Origin: Arthrobacter sp. 35W
Lineage (GTDB): Bacteria; Actinomycetota; Actinomycetes; Actinomycetales; Micrococcaceae
Assembly (NCBI RefSeq): GCF_000482545.1
Contig: NZ_KI519454.1
Coordinates: 372,001 to 436,000, forward strand
Direction of reading: 5' to 3'
DNA: 64,000 nucleotides
Part shown: one piece after another, positions 38,470 through 47,003 of the stretch
Layout: each line of letters starts with the position of its first letter
Position numbering within the stretch: position 1 is the first letter of the stretch
Translations under genes and position numbers: made by a program
The notes under the pieces: generated by a model
The model's input: only the letters and a program-made list of their open reading frames with translations
Told to the model about the DNA's origin: nothing
The model's database searches: none

Positions 38470-38847
38470 ATGCGCACCCTTTTCGGCTCCGGCTCCAGCT
38501 GGGAAAAGACCCTTGGCTACTCCCGCGCGGTGCAGGTCAATGACACGCTCTACATTTCCGCCACCTCGGCGGCGGGCCCGGACGGCGTCGTCGTCGGCGA
38601 TGATTTCTACACCCAGAGCGCGTACATCCTGAAGAAGCTTGAGGCCGTGCTGGCCGAGGCCGGCTTCTCCTTTGCCGACGTCGTGCAGTCCAAGGTCTAT
38701 CTGACGGACATCAGCGCCTGGGAAGAGGCCGGCCGCGCGCACGGTGAGGTCTTCTCCGAGATCCGCCCCACCATGGCCCTGGTCCACGTGCTGCCGTTCC
38801 TGGACCCCGCCATGAAGGTCGAGATCGAACTCGTCGCCCAGCGCTAG
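38470..38847 (+). CDS. Rid-family (YjgF/YER057c) protein
   Basis: 125 aa from ATG 38470 with AGAAGGA upstream. It has the RidA fold signatures (SRAVQVNDTLYISATSA; VVQSKVYLTDISAWEEAG; KVEIELVAQ). The Arg that RidA uses to deaminate enamines/imines (PARSxVEV) is replaced here by Met (RPTMALVHV), so it is probably not an active RidA deaminase but a member of another Rid subfamily. It may be co-transcribed with the acetyltransferase, 46 nt upstream. Confidence 0.88.
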   Translation: MRTLFGSGSSWEKTLGYSRAVQVNDTLYISATSAAGPDGVVVGDDFYTQSAYILKKLEAVLAEAGFSFADVVQSKVYLTDISAWEEAGRAHGEVFSEIRPTMALVHVLPFLDPAMKVEIELVAQR

Positions 38848-38865
38848 GCTGCACCCCCGGCCGGC

Positions 38866-38923
38866 GACGCAGTTCCCCTTTGAAGATGCAGTAGTAAACG
38901 CGTCCTGGGAGGGGAACCGCGTC
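38866..38923 (+). repeat. 58-bp palindromic intergenic element, copy 5
   Basis: Arms gacgcagttcccc and ggggaaccgcgtc flank a core related to the other copies. It begins 19 nt after the Rid-family stop. Confidence 0.88.
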
Positions 38924-39082
38924 GTGGTTGCAATGGCTGGCGAAGCTGGGCCGAAACCCAGCCCGCCTCCGCCGACCCTCTATCGATGCCGCACCGGTGG
39001 TGCTACGTTCAAAGTGATCGGGATGTCCTCGCACGGTCCCTGCGCCCGGCTCCCGGCGCAACTTCAGAAAGAAGTGGCAGCG

Positions 39083-39343
39083 ATGGCAACGGTAATGATC
39101 TTCCACGAGGTCGACGACGTGGCGCACTGGCTCGCATCCCCCAAGCGCGGGGAAATCCTGGCACCGCTGGGCATCACGGTGCAGACGTTTGTCGACCCGG
39201 CCCAGTCCAACCGCGTCGGCCTTCTCGCCGAGGTCCCCGACATGGACGTGTTTCAGCAGATGCTGCAGTCAGAGGCCGGCGCCGAGGCGATGAAGTATGA
39301 CGGCGTCCGCCCGGACACCATCGTGATGCTCGTCCAGAGCTAG
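39083..39343 (+). CDS. small conserved protein, unknown function
   Basis: 86 aa from ATG 39083 preceded by GAAAGAAG. The sequence (MATVMIFHEVDDVAHW; QSNRVGLLAEVPDMDVFQQML) looks like a small alpha/beta ferredoxin-like monomer of the kind seen in dimeric alpha-beta barrel proteins. No catalytic residues are recognisable. A strong terminator follows at 39360, so it is a monocistronic unit or the last gene of one. Confidence 0.75.
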   Translation: MATVMIFHEVDDVAHWLASPKRGEILAPLGITVQTFVDPAQSNRVGLLAEVPDMDVFQQMLQSEAGAEAMKYDGVRPDTIVMLVQS

Positions 39344-39359
39344 TTCCAGCAGCAGTGCC

Positions 39360-39399
39360 AAGGGGTGCCGGATCCTACGAAAAGGATCCGACACCCCTT
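39360..39399 (+). terminator. rho-independent terminator
   Basis: A 17-bp stem (aaggggtgccggatcct / aggatccgacacccctt) with one internal mismatch and a 6-nt loop, followed by a T-run (cccctttt), 16 nt after the stop at 39343. Confidence 0.85.
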
Positions 39400-39531
39400 T
39401 TCTGTCCCAGGCACGGCAACACAGCGTGTCTACGGTGGTCGGAGGCGCCCATGATCCATGGCACCCTCTGGCCTGTTGGCAATTCGTCTGACATGGCGTG
39501 CATCGAAGAAAAACTGATGGGGGTTTTCTGT

Positions 39532-39885
39532 ATGAGTTACGACCTTGCCGTCTGGGAGGGCAAAGTTCCTTCGACCGATGATGAGTTGGCCGAAGCGTTC
39601 GAGCGGAACATGGTCTTTCTCGATTGTGAGCCTGCGCCAGAGCCGACGCCGCGGATTCGCGCCTATGTTGATGCGCTGTTGGCCCGCTGGCCGGACCTGA
39701 GTTTTGATGGTGAGAACGATTCGCCGTGGTCGGATTGGCCGTTGATCGGCAACGCTGCGGGCCCGGTCATCTACTTTGGCATGGTCTACGATCGGGCCGA
39801 AGAGGTGTCGGCATTTGCCGCCCAGCTGGCCAAGGATCTTGGCTTGGTGTGTCTGGACCCGCAGCTGGAAGCGCTTCGTCCCTAA
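39532..39885 (+). CDS. small protein of unknown function, lower-GC islet
   Basis: 117 aa from ATG 39532, with GATGGGGG upstream; an upstream in-frame ATG at 39355 would run through the terminator. The acidic sequence MSYDLAVWEG...DDSPWSDWPLIGNAAGPVIYFGMVY resembles small actinobacterial proteins that I recall only as hypotheticals. Size, acidity and an isolated position in a lower-GC (~58 %) patch recall immunity proteins, but no toxin partner is next to it. No transmembrane segment. Confidence 0.65.
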   Translation: MSYDLAVWEGKVPSTDDELAEAFERNMVFLDCEPAPEPTPRIRAYVDALLARWPDLSFDGENDSPWSDWPLIGNAAGPVIYFGMVYDRAEEVSAFAAQLAKDLGLVCLDPQLEALRP

Positions 39886-39901
39886 CCAGCCGTCCAAACC
39901 A

Positions 39902-39938
39902 GTGGTTGTCTGGTGGCCCTGGGCCACCAGACAACCAC
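39902..39938. terminator. bidirectional hairpin terminator
   Basis: Perfect 18-bp inverted repeat (gtggttgtctggtggccc and its complement) around a single unpaired base, between convergent genes ending at 39885 and 39981. Confidence 0.8.
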
Positions 39939-39980
39939 CATGACGGCGTGGCCGAAAGCAACACCGGTCGGCGTTTCGAC

Positions 39981-40640
39981 CTATCGTGCTGTCCGACTAG
40001 GTGCAGTTGCCCTCTTGGCCGCATGCGCGTCCAGCCATGCATGAAAGTTCGCAGCGAACGACCTGATGCCATCAGCCGCAGGGTTATTGCCACCGGGCAG
40101 TGCTTCGACCGTATCGGCCATTGCCTTGGCGGCCTCATCGAAGCGACCCATCAGCGCCAAGAGGATGGGCTTGTCCCTGATGTGGTTGTCAGGGATGCCG
40201 ATCTTCTCGTTGATGGCTTCGAGGATGGTCTCGTTCGTGGCATGGCTGTGCATGAAGGGCAGACCATATTCGCGGATCGCCCCCACCATGTCCTCGGCAT
40301 TGTGGTCGGCTCCGTCGAAGTCACCCAACGGCCAATTCATGAATTTCTTGGCTGGCATCAGGTACCCAATGGAGCGTGACACCGGAGCGCCCATATAGGG
40401 AACATAGGTGCGTCCGGTCAGTTCCGCCCGGATTCGGGCAACCTCCAGATGATGGACGGCAATGACCGGGTTGACGTCCCATGTTCCACGGGCAGAGTAT
40501 CTGGATGCAGTGTTGAGTCCGACGCTGCCGTGGATGTCGGGAGCTAGCTCCATGGTGAACCGCAGGTTTGCCCGCGTGGTGAACCCAAGGGCCTGCATCT
40601 TGTGCTTGACCAGGGGCCCAAGAATTGACAGCTCACTCAT
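39981..40640 (-). CDS. hypothetical protein, start uncertain
   Basis: 219 aa if it starts at ATG 40640 (MSELSILGPLVKHKMQALGF). In-frame starts at 40655 and 40796 are also possible, and none has a good Shine-Dalgarno. The sequence looks coding (ELAPDIHGSVGLNTASRYSARGTWDVNPVIAVHHLEV...; PLGDFDGADHNAEDMVGAIREYGLPF) and resembles small proteins of the DUF4304 sort, without certainty. G+C is about 53-60 %, below its neighbours, consistent with recent acquisition. No membrane segment. Confidence 0.6.
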   Translation of the reverse strand: MSELSILGPLVKHKMQALGFTTRANLRFTMELAPDIHGSVGLNTASRYSARGTWDVNPVIAVHHLEVARIRAELTGRTYVPYMGAPVSRSIGYLMPAKKFMNWPLGDFDGADHNAEDMVGAIREYGLPFMHSHATNETILEAINEKIGIPDNHIRDKPILLALMGRFDEAAKAMADTVEALPGGNNPAADGIRSFAANFHAWLDAHAAKRATAPSRTAR

Positions 40641-40873
40641 GGCCCAAATGGCCATGGCTGGTGGATTGTGATGACGCGCATATTGTTCACGTTTTCTCCA
40701 AGTGGTAGACGAGCCAGTTGAGAGTTCTTCCCAAATGCTACGACTTGTCTTCGCCACCCGTCCTTTGCCCAACGAACGGTGCGACGACCGTGTCACCGTC
40801 CGCCGTCGTCGTCCATTGGCGCGGGCGACTAAGCTTGGGGGCGAAACAATTTAACTTTCTGCAGGGGAGATCC

Positions 40874-41170
40874 ATGGCTGCGATCAACCGTGACGACGTG
40901 GCGCATCTGGCGCAACTGGCTCACATTGAGATGAGTGAGACCGAATTGGACCGCATGGCTGGCGAACTGGCCGTCATTGTGGACTCGGTGAAATCCGTGA
41001 GCGAGGCCGCCGGGGACGATGTTCCCGCCACCTCCCACCCGATTCCGTTGACCAACGTGCTCCGTGAAGATGTGGTGGGCCACGTGCTGACCGCCGAAGA
41101 GGCGCTCTCGGGCGCCCCGGATGCCGAAGACGGCCGCTTCAAGGTTCCGGCCATTCTGGAAGAGGACTAA
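40874..41170 (+). CDS. gatC: Asp-tRNA(Asn)/Glu-tRNA(Gln) amidotransferase subunit C
   Basis: 98 aa from ATG 40874 with GGGGAGA at 40865-40871. Typical GatC: MAAINRDDVAHLAQLAHIEMSE..., with the PxxHPIPLTNVLREDV belt that wraps the A-B interface. It stabilises GatA and GatB in the transamidosome-type complex that makes Gln-tRNA(Gln) and/or Asn-tRNA(Asn). First gene of gatCAB; no convincing promoter is visible in the 80 nt upstream. Confidence 0.95.
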   Translation: MAAINRDDVAHLAQLAHIEMSETELDRMAGELAVIVDSVKSVSEAAGDDVPATSHPIPLTNVLREDVVGHVLTAEEALSGAPDAEDGRFKVPAILEED

Positions 41171-41173
41171 GCC

Positions 41174-42718
41174 ATGAGCGCATACGAATTGATCCGTTCC
41201 AGCGCGGCCGATCTGGCTGCCAAGCTGGCCGCCAAGGAGGTCTCCTCCGTGGAGGTCGTCCAGGCGCACCTGGACCGCATTGCCGACGTCGACGGCGGTG
41301 AGCGCGGCATCAACGCGTTCCTGCACGTCAACACCGACGAAGCACTGGCCGTTGCGGCCGACGTCGACGCCCGCCGCGCCGCCGGGGAGCAGCTCCACGA
41401 GCTGGCCGGTGTGCCGATCGCCGTCAAGGACCTCATCGTCACCAAGGGCCAGCCCACCACAGCCGGCTCGAAGATCCTCGAGGGCTGGATGAGCCCCTAC
41501 GACGCCACCGTCGTGAAGAAGCTCCGCGCCGCGCGCATGCCGATGCTGGGCAAGACCAACCTGGACGAGTTCGCCATGGGCTCCTCCACGGAGCACTCCG
41601 CCTACGGCCCCACCCGCAACCCGTGGGATTTGGACCGCATCCCCGGCGGCTCCGGTGGTGGCTCTGCCGCCGCCGTCGCAGCCTTCGAGGCTCCGCTGGC
41701 CCTGGGCACCGACACCGGTGGCTCCATCCGCCAGCCCGGCGCCGTCACCGGCACCGTCGGCGTGAAGCCCACCTACGGTGCAGTTTCGCGCTACGGCGCC
41801 ATCGCCATGGCCTCCTCGCTGGACCAGATCGGCCCCGTCTCCCGCACGGTGCTGGACTCGGCCCTGCTGCAGGAAGTCATCGGCGGACACGATCCCTTCG
41901 ACTCCACCTCGCTGACCGATCCCTCCACGGGCCTGGTCGCCGCTGCCCGCCTGGGCAACGTCAAGGGCATGAAGATCGGCATCATCAAGGAGCTGCACGG
42001 CGAGGGCTACCAGACCGGCGTCGAGAACCGCTTCAACGAGTCCCTGGAGCTGCTGCGCAGCGCCGGCGCCGAAATAGTCGAGGTCTCCTGCCCCAACTTC
42101 GGCTACGCGCTGGGTGCCTACTACCTGATCATGCCCTCGGAGGCCTCCTCCAACCTGGCCAAGTTCGACGGCGTCCGCTTCGGCGCCCGCACGCTGCCCA
42201 AGGACGGCCCGCTCACCATCGAGCGCGTCATGGGTGCCACCCGCGCCGCCGGCTTCGGCGACGAGGTCAAGCGCCGCATCATCCTGGGCACCTACGCCCT
42301 GAGCGCCGGCTACTACGACGCCTACTACGGCTCGGCCCAGAAGGTGCGCACGCTGATCCAGCGCGACTTCGCCGCAGCCTTCGCGCAGGTGGACGTGCTG
42401 ATCTCGCCGACGTCGCCCGTCACGGCGTTCAAGCTCGGCGAGAAGCTGAACGATCCGCTGTCGATGTACCTCAACGACGTCGCCACCATCCCGGCCAACA
42501 TGGCCGGCGTGCCCGGCCTGACCCTGCCCGGCGGCCTGGCCGATGAGGACGGACTGCCCGTGGGCATCCAGCTGCTGGCCCCGGCCCGCGAGGACGCCCG
42601 CCTGTACCGCGTGGGTGCTGTGCTGGAATCCCTGCTGGAATCCCAGTGGGGCGGCCCCATCCTGGACAAGGCCCCCACCCTGGCCTCCACCGCTGCGACC
42701 TCCGGAGAGGTGAAGTAA
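41174..42718 (+). CDS. gatA: Asp-tRNA(Asn)/Glu-tRNA(Gln) amidotransferase subunit A
   Basis: 514 aa, amidase-signature enzyme that releases ammonia from glutamine. The Ser-cisSer-Lys triad is visible: Lys in [11 protein letters not shown], cis-Ser in [15 protein letters not shown], nucleophile Ser in [11 protein letters not shown]. It starts 3 nt after gatC and its stop abuts the gatB start. Confidence 0.97.
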   Translation: MSAYELIRSSAADLAAKLAAKEVSSVEVVQAHLDRIADVDGGERGINAFLHVNTDEALAVAADVDARRAAGEQLHELAGVPIAVKDLIVTKGQPTTAGSKILEGWMSPYDATVVKKLRAARMPMLGKTNLDEFAMGSSTEHSAYGPTRNPWDLDRIPGGSGGGSAAAVAAFEAPLALGTDTGGSIRQPGAVTGTVGVKPTYGAVSRYGAIAMASSLDQIGPVSRTVLDSALLQEVIGGHDPFDSTSLTDPSTGLVAAARLGNVKGMKIGIIKELHGEGYQTGVENRFNESLELLRSAGAEIVEVSCPNFGYALGAYYLIMPSEASSNLAKFDGVRFGARTLPKDGPLTIERVMGATRAAGFGDEVKRRIILGTYALSAGYYDAYYGSAQKVRTLIQRDFAAAFAQVDVLISPTSPVTAFKLGEKLNDPLSMYLNDVATIPANMAGVPGLTLPGGLADEDGLPVGIQLLAPAREDARLYRVGAVLESLLESQWGGPILDKAPTLASTAATSGEVK

Positions 42719-44227
42719 ATGAGCACTGACGCAACCCTGAGCTTCGAAGAGGCCATGGAGAAGTTCGATCCCGTGCTGGGCTTCGAGGTCCACGTGGAGC
42801 TGAACACCGCCACGAAGATGTTCTCCTCCGCGCCCAACGTGTTTGGCGACGAACCGAACACGAACGTCAACGAGGTGGATCTGGGCCTGCCCGGCGTCCT
42901 GCCCGTGGTGAACAAGAAGGCCGTGGAGTCCTCGATCCTGATCGGCCTCGCGCTGAACTGCAAGATCGCCGAGTCCTGCACCTTCGCCCGGAAGCAGTAC
43001 TTCTACCCGGACACCCCGAAGAACTTCCAGACCTCCCAGTACGAAGATCCCATTGCGTACGACGGTTGGCTGGACATCGAACTGGAGGACGGCACCGTCT
43101 TCCACGTCGAGATCGAGCGCGCCCACATGGAGGAGGACGCCGGCAAGCTGACCCACAAGGGTGGCGCCACCGGCCGCATCCAGGGTGCGGACTTCTCGCT
43201 GGTGGACTACAACCGTGCCGGCGTGCCGCTGGTGGAGATTGTCACCAAGCCGATCCAGGGAGCCGGTTCGCGCGCCCCGGAGCTCGCCAAGGCCTACGTG
43301 GCAGCGGTGCGCGAAATCGTGAAGAACCTGGGCGTCTCCGATGCCAAGATGGAGCGCGGCAATGTCCGCTGCGACGCCAACGTCTCCCTGCGCCCGTACG
43401 GCCGCGAGAAGTTCGGCACCCGCACCGAGACCAAGAACGTGAACTCGCTGCGCGCCGTCGAACACGCCGTCCGTTACGAGATCCAGCGCCACGCTGCCGT
43501 GCTCGACGGCGGAGGAACCATCACGCAGGAGACGCGCCACTGGCACGAGGACACCAAGTCCACCACCTCCGGCCGTCCCAAGTCCGACGCCGACGACTAC
43601 CGCTACTTCCCCGAGCCGGACCTGGTGCCCATCGTGGCCACCCGGGAATGGGTCGAGGAACTGCGTGCCACGCTGCCCGAGCCGCCGGCCGAGCGCCGCA
43701 AGCGCCTGCAGGGCGACTGGGGCTACTCCGATCTGGAATTCCGCGACGTCGTCAATGCCGGCGTCATGGATGAGATCGAGGAGACGGTGGCCGCCGGCGC
43801 CTCCGCCGCTGCAGCCCGCAAGTGGTGGATGGGCGAGATCGCCCGCCGCGCCAAGCTGGCCGACGTGGACCCGGTGGCACTGGGCGTCACTCCCGCCGTC
43901 GTGGTGGAGCTCGATGCCCTGATCACCTCCGGGAAGATCAATGACAAGCTGGCCCGCGAGGTCCTTGACGGCGTGCTCGCCGGCGAAGGCACTCCGGGCG
44001 AGGTCGTGGAGAAGCGCGGCCTGGCCGTGGTCTCCGACGACGGTGCCCTGCAGGCTGCCATCGACACCGCCCTCGCGGCCCAGCCCGACCTTGCCGACAA
44101 GATCCGCGGCGGCAAGATCCAGGCCGTGGGTGCCATCGTTGGCGGTGTCATGAAGCTGACCAAGGGCCAGGCCGACGCCGGCCGCGTGCGCGAGCTCATC
44201 CTCGCCACCCTCGGCGTCGAAGGCTAG
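42719..44227 (+). CDS. gatB: Asp-tRNA(Asn)/Glu-tRNA(Gln) amidotransferase subunit B
   Basis: 502 aa. It has the GatB kinase-type core ([74 protein letters not shown]) and a C-terminal YqeY-like tail domain. It phosphorylates the misacylated aminoacyl-tRNA and amidates it with ammonia from GatA. ATG 42719 directly follows the gatA TAA. A long hairpin at 44254-44314 ends the operon. Confidence 0.97.
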   Translation: MSTDATLSFEEAMEKFDPVLGFEVHVELNTATKMFSSAPNVFGDEPNTNVNEVDLGLPGVLPVVNKKAVESSILIGLALNCKIAESCTFARKQYFYPDTPKNFQTSQYEDPIAYDGWLDIELEDGTVFHVEIERAHMEEDAGKLTHKGGATGRIQGADFSLVDYNRAGVPLVEIVTKPIQGAGSRAPELAKAYVAAVREIVKNLGVSDAKMERGNVRCDANVSLRPYGREKFGTRTETKNVNSLRAVEHAVRYEIQRHAAVLDGGGTITQETRHWHEDTKSTTSGRPKSDADDYRYFPEPDLVPIVATREWVEELRATLPEPPAERRKRLQGDWGYSDLEFRDVVNAGVMDEIEETVAAGASAAAARKWWMGEIARRAKLADVDPVALGVTPAVVVELDALITSGKINDKLAREVLDGVLAGEGTPGEVVEKRGLAVVSDDGALQAAIDTALAAQPDLADKIRGGKIQAVGAIVGGVMKLTKGQADAGRVRELILATLGVEG

Positions 44228-44253
44228 CAACACCCGCAACAACCCGCGCAACG

Positions 44254-44314
44254 CGCGAACAAACAGGTGAGGACAGTCCGGCCCCGCCGCACTGTCCTCA
44301 CCTGTTTGTTCGCG
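44254..44314. terminator. hairpin terminator after gatCAB
   Basis: Perfect 24-bp inverted repeat (cgcgaacaaacaggtgagga... and its complement) with a 13-nt GC-rich loop, 27 nt after the gatB stop. Confidence 0.8.
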
Positions 44315-44402
44315 GGGGTTTGGTCCCGGTGATTGAGCTCGCCGAAATCCGGTGGGCCGGCCGTGTCCCCGCCCACCCGTGCCCGTCTGGCAGGATGAAA
44401 GA

Positions 44403-45227
44403 ATGACGTACGGCTGGGACATCAGGGCACGAGTGCAGTTTGAGGGCGATGCCCATGTCCAGGAGGATGCCTGCGGCTTCGCCGGCGACACCGCGTGGGT
44501 CATCGACGGCGCCACCACGCTGCTGGAGCCGCTGGGGCTTCCTGCCGCCTCGGACCCGCAGTGGCTGGCCCAGACGCTCTCCGTGCTCCTGGCGCAGTCC
44601 CTGCCGGTGCCCGAGGGCTTCTCCGGCGTCCGGGGGCGGCTGGCATCGGCCCTGGCGGCCGTGGATGCCCTGGGCGCGGACCTGGCGGGGGAGGAGCGCG
44701 TGCGCTTCCCCAGCGCCGCCGTGTCGGTCCTCCAGCTGAACGACGACGGCGTGGCCGTCGCCAGTCTCGCCGACTGCCGCGTGGTGGTCCGGCTTCAGGA
44801 CGGCAGCACGGAGCTGGTGATGGCGCAGGACGCCGATGCGGCGGTGGATGCCGCAGTGGTCGAGGCACAGGGGACGGCCGCGCCGCTTGTGGATCCTGCG
44901 GACCGGTTGGAACTCCTCAAGCAGGACCGGGCACGGCGCAACAGCCCCGGAAACCTCTGGGTGGCCCGCCGCGAGGTTGAGGCCGCCGCCCACGCGCAGG
45001 TCGTCCAGCTGGGCCGGCCCGTGCTGGTGGTGCTGGCCACCGACGGTGCCTGGCGCGCCGTCGACCTCGGCCTTGTTGCAGGACCGGCGGAGTTCGCGGA
45101 GCGCGTCTCCACCCCGCTGGGCGCCCTGGAACTGATGGTGGAGCTGCGCCGCGAGCAGGAGCGGATCGGGGAAGTGGCCGATGATGCCACGGTCCTGGCC
45201 CTTGCCCCGGCGTCGACCGTGTCCTAG
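44403..45227 (+). CDS. PP2C-like protein phosphatase domain protein
   Basis: 274 aa from ATG 44403 with AGGATGAAAG upstream. It is a divergent PPM/PP2C fold: QEDACGFAGDTAWVIDGATTLLE (metal Asp in the DGA position), VASLADCRVVVRL (usual GDSR replaced by ADCR), VLATDGAWRAV and EVADDATVLAL with the final metal Asp. No membrane segment. The altered GDS motif leaves activity uncertain. Not obviously in an operon. Confidence 0.78.
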   Translation: MTYGWDIRARVQFEGDAHVQEDACGFAGDTAWVIDGATTLLEPLGLPAASDPQWLAQTLSVLLAQSLPVPEGFSGVRGRLASALAAVDALGADLAGEERVRFPSAAVSVLQLNDDGVAVASLADCRVVVRLQDGSTELVMAQDADAAVDAAVVEAQGTAAPLVDPADRLELLKQDRARRNSPGNLWVARREVEAAAHAQVVQLGRPVLVVLATDGAWRAVDLGLVAGPAEFAERVSTPLGALELMVELRREQERIGEVADDATVLALAPASTVS

Positions 45228-45401
45228 GGTGGTCTGCGTGAAGACTCCCACGTGTGGCTGATCCGGCACTGCCGAGCGTCCATTCCAGCCAATGCCAGGT
45301 GCCCATGGCGCCGCCTGCCCCTTGCCGTGAAATTTTTCCGGCAACCAGTGGCTTGTAACCAATGATTCTCTTCGCGCACATCATTTTTTATGGGGGTTCC
45401 C
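45228..45401. promoter_or_regulatory. candidate control region of the DHA2 exporter
   Basis: The A+T-rich half contains an inverted repeat TTGCCG...CGGCAA (45322-45344), a direct repeat aaccagtg/aaccaatg (45343, 45357) and a -35-like TTGTAA (45353-45358) without a good -10. These could be binding sites of a regulator encoded elsewhere. Weak evidence. Confidence 0.3.
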
Positions 45402-46919
45402 GTGGCCAAAAACCACCTCGACCAAAGTCCATCCGCCGGCATCGCCGACCAAGGCCGCACGCCGCGCGTCATCTACCTGCTGCTCGCAGCCACCTTCGTG
45501 GTGATCCTGAACGAGACCATCATGAGCGTGGCATTGCCGCACCTGATGGCCGATCTCCACGTTGATGCGCCCACCGTCCAGTGGGTCTCTACGGCGTTCA
45601 TGCTCACCATGGCCGTGGTCATTCCGATCACCGGCTATCTGCTGCAGCGCTTCCAAACCCGGCCCATCTTCACGGCCGCCATGGTGCTCTTCAGCCTGGG
45701 CACGCTCATTGCGGCGATTGCACCGGGCTTCTCCGTCCTGCTGATCGGCCGCGTGGTCCAGGCCACCGGCACCGCCATCATGCTGCCGCTGCTGATGACC
45801 ACAGTGCTGCAGTTGGTCCCCGTGCAGCACCGAGGCAAGGTGATGGGCAACATCTCCATCATCATTTCCGTCGCACCGGCCATCGGCCCCACCATTTCCG
45901 GCGTCATCCTGAACTTCCTGTCCTGGCGCTGGATGTTCATCTTTGTGCTGCCCATTGCCGTGGCCATGCTGCTGATTGGCATGCGCCAGGTGGCCAATGT
46001 GGGCACCGCCGGAACGGCACCGCTGGATGTGCCCTCGGTGGTACTGGCCGCCTTCGGCTTCGGCGGTCTGGTCTACGGCCTGAGCCTGATCGGCGGCAAG
46101 AGCGGGGCGCAGCTCAACATGGCCATTGCGCTGGCCGTGGGTGTGGTCGGTCTGGTGATGTTCGTGCTGCGCCAGCTGTCCCTGCAGAAGAAGGACCACG
46201 CGCTGCTGGATCTGCGCACCTTCAACCACCCGACGTTCTCCCTGACCATCGCGATGATGGCCGTGTCCATGATGGCGCTGTTTGGCACCATCATCGTCCT
46301 GCCGCTCTACCTGCAGAATGTGCTCCACATGGACGCCCTGTCGACTGGCCTGCTGGTGCTGCCGGGTGGGCTGCTCATGGGTCTGGCCGCACCGTTTGTC
46401 GGCCGGCTCTACGACAAGGTGGGTCCGCGGCCGCTGCTGGTCCCCGGATCCATCGTGGTCAGCGCGGCCCTGTGGAGCCTGACCCTGGTGACGGATTCGA
46501 CGCCGGCCTACCTGGTCCTGGCCGCCCACGTGGTGCTCAGCCTGGGCCTGGCGATGGTCTTCACACCGCTCTTCACCGTGGGCCTGGGCGTGCTGCCGCC
46601 GTCGCTGTACTCGCACGGCTCCGCCATCGTGGGAACGGTGCAGCAGGTGGCCGGTGCCGCCGGAGCGGCGCTCTTCGTGACCATCATGGCCTCGCAGTCC
46701 CAGGCGCTGGCCGGCTCGGGGTCCGTCGACGCCGCAGCAGCCGGGGGAGTGCGGCTGGCGTTCCTGATCGGAGCCGTGATCTCACTGTTCGCCGTCGCCG
46801 CCGCCTTCTTCATCAAGAAGCCCGCCGACGCCGGCCACGGCCCCCACGGCGAGGCCGCCGCGCCGTCGTCGGACCTGCCCGCGGAAGCAGCAGCGGCCGA
46901 GTCCAACCCGGCCCGCTAA
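45402..46919 (+). CDS. MFS exporter, DHA2 (14-TMS) drug:H+ antiporter type
   Basis: 505 aa from GTG 45402, preceded by GGGGG at 45392-45396; ATG 45390 (4 residues longer) is the alternative. About 14 membrane segments start at VIYLLLAATFVVILNETIMSVALP, which is the DHA2 N-terminal signature (LDxTIVNVALP variant). Motif C-like segment GNISIIISVAPAIGPTISG marks antiporters. The C-terminus is an Ala/Ser-rich cytoplasmic tail. It is LmrB/QacA-like; the substrate is unknown. Confidence 0.9.
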   Translation: MAKNHLDQSPSAGIADQGRTPRVIYLLLAATFVVILNETIMSVALPHLMADLHVDAPTVQWVSTAFMLTMAVVIPITGYLLQRFQTRPIFTAAMVLFSLGTLIAAIAPGFSVLLIGRVVQATGTAIMLPLLMTTVLQLVPVQHRGKVMGNISIIISVAPAIGPTISGVILNFLSWRWMFIFVLPIAVAMLLIGMRQVANVGTAGTAPLDVPSVVLAAFGFGGLVYGLSLIGGKSGAQLNMAIALAVGVVGLVMFVLRQLSLQKKDHALLDLRTFNHPTFSLTIAMMAVSMMALFGTIIVLPLYLQNVLHMDALSTGLLVLPGGLLMGLAAPFVGRLYDKVGPRPLLVPGSIVVSAALWSLTLVTDSTPAYLVLAAHVVLSLGLAMVFTPLFTVGLGVLPPSLYSHGSAIVGTVQQVAGAAGAALFVTIMASQSQALAGSGSVDAAAAGGVRLAFLIGAVISLFAVAAAFFIKKPADAGHGPHGEAAAPSSDLPAEAAAAESNPAR

Positions 46920-46934
46920 CGCCGTCGCCCCACC

Positions 46935-47003
46935 ACCCAACTGGGTGACAGTTGTGACACAAAAATCGCCGGTTTTTGTGTCACAACTGTCACCCAGTTG
47001 GGT
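46935..47003. terminator. 31-bp perfect bidirectional hairpin
   Basis: Perfect 31-bp inverted repeat with a 7-nt loop (tcgccgg). The inner end of the stem is AAAAA/TTTTT and the outer end acccaactgggt is itself palindromic. It lies between the exporter stop (46919) and the convergent stop at 47004, which it abuts. By position it ends both transcripts. Confidence 0.85.

Noticed and set aside
40668-40721. Minus-strand reading VNNMRVITIHQPWPFGP after GGAGA, reminiscent of an ASCH-domain start
   Set aside because: It stops after 17 codons; too short to claim a pseudogene.
40829-44518. 1229-codon open frame on the minus strand across gatCAB
   Set aside because: It is antisense to three well-conserved genes; such long antisense frames arise from high-GC third positions.
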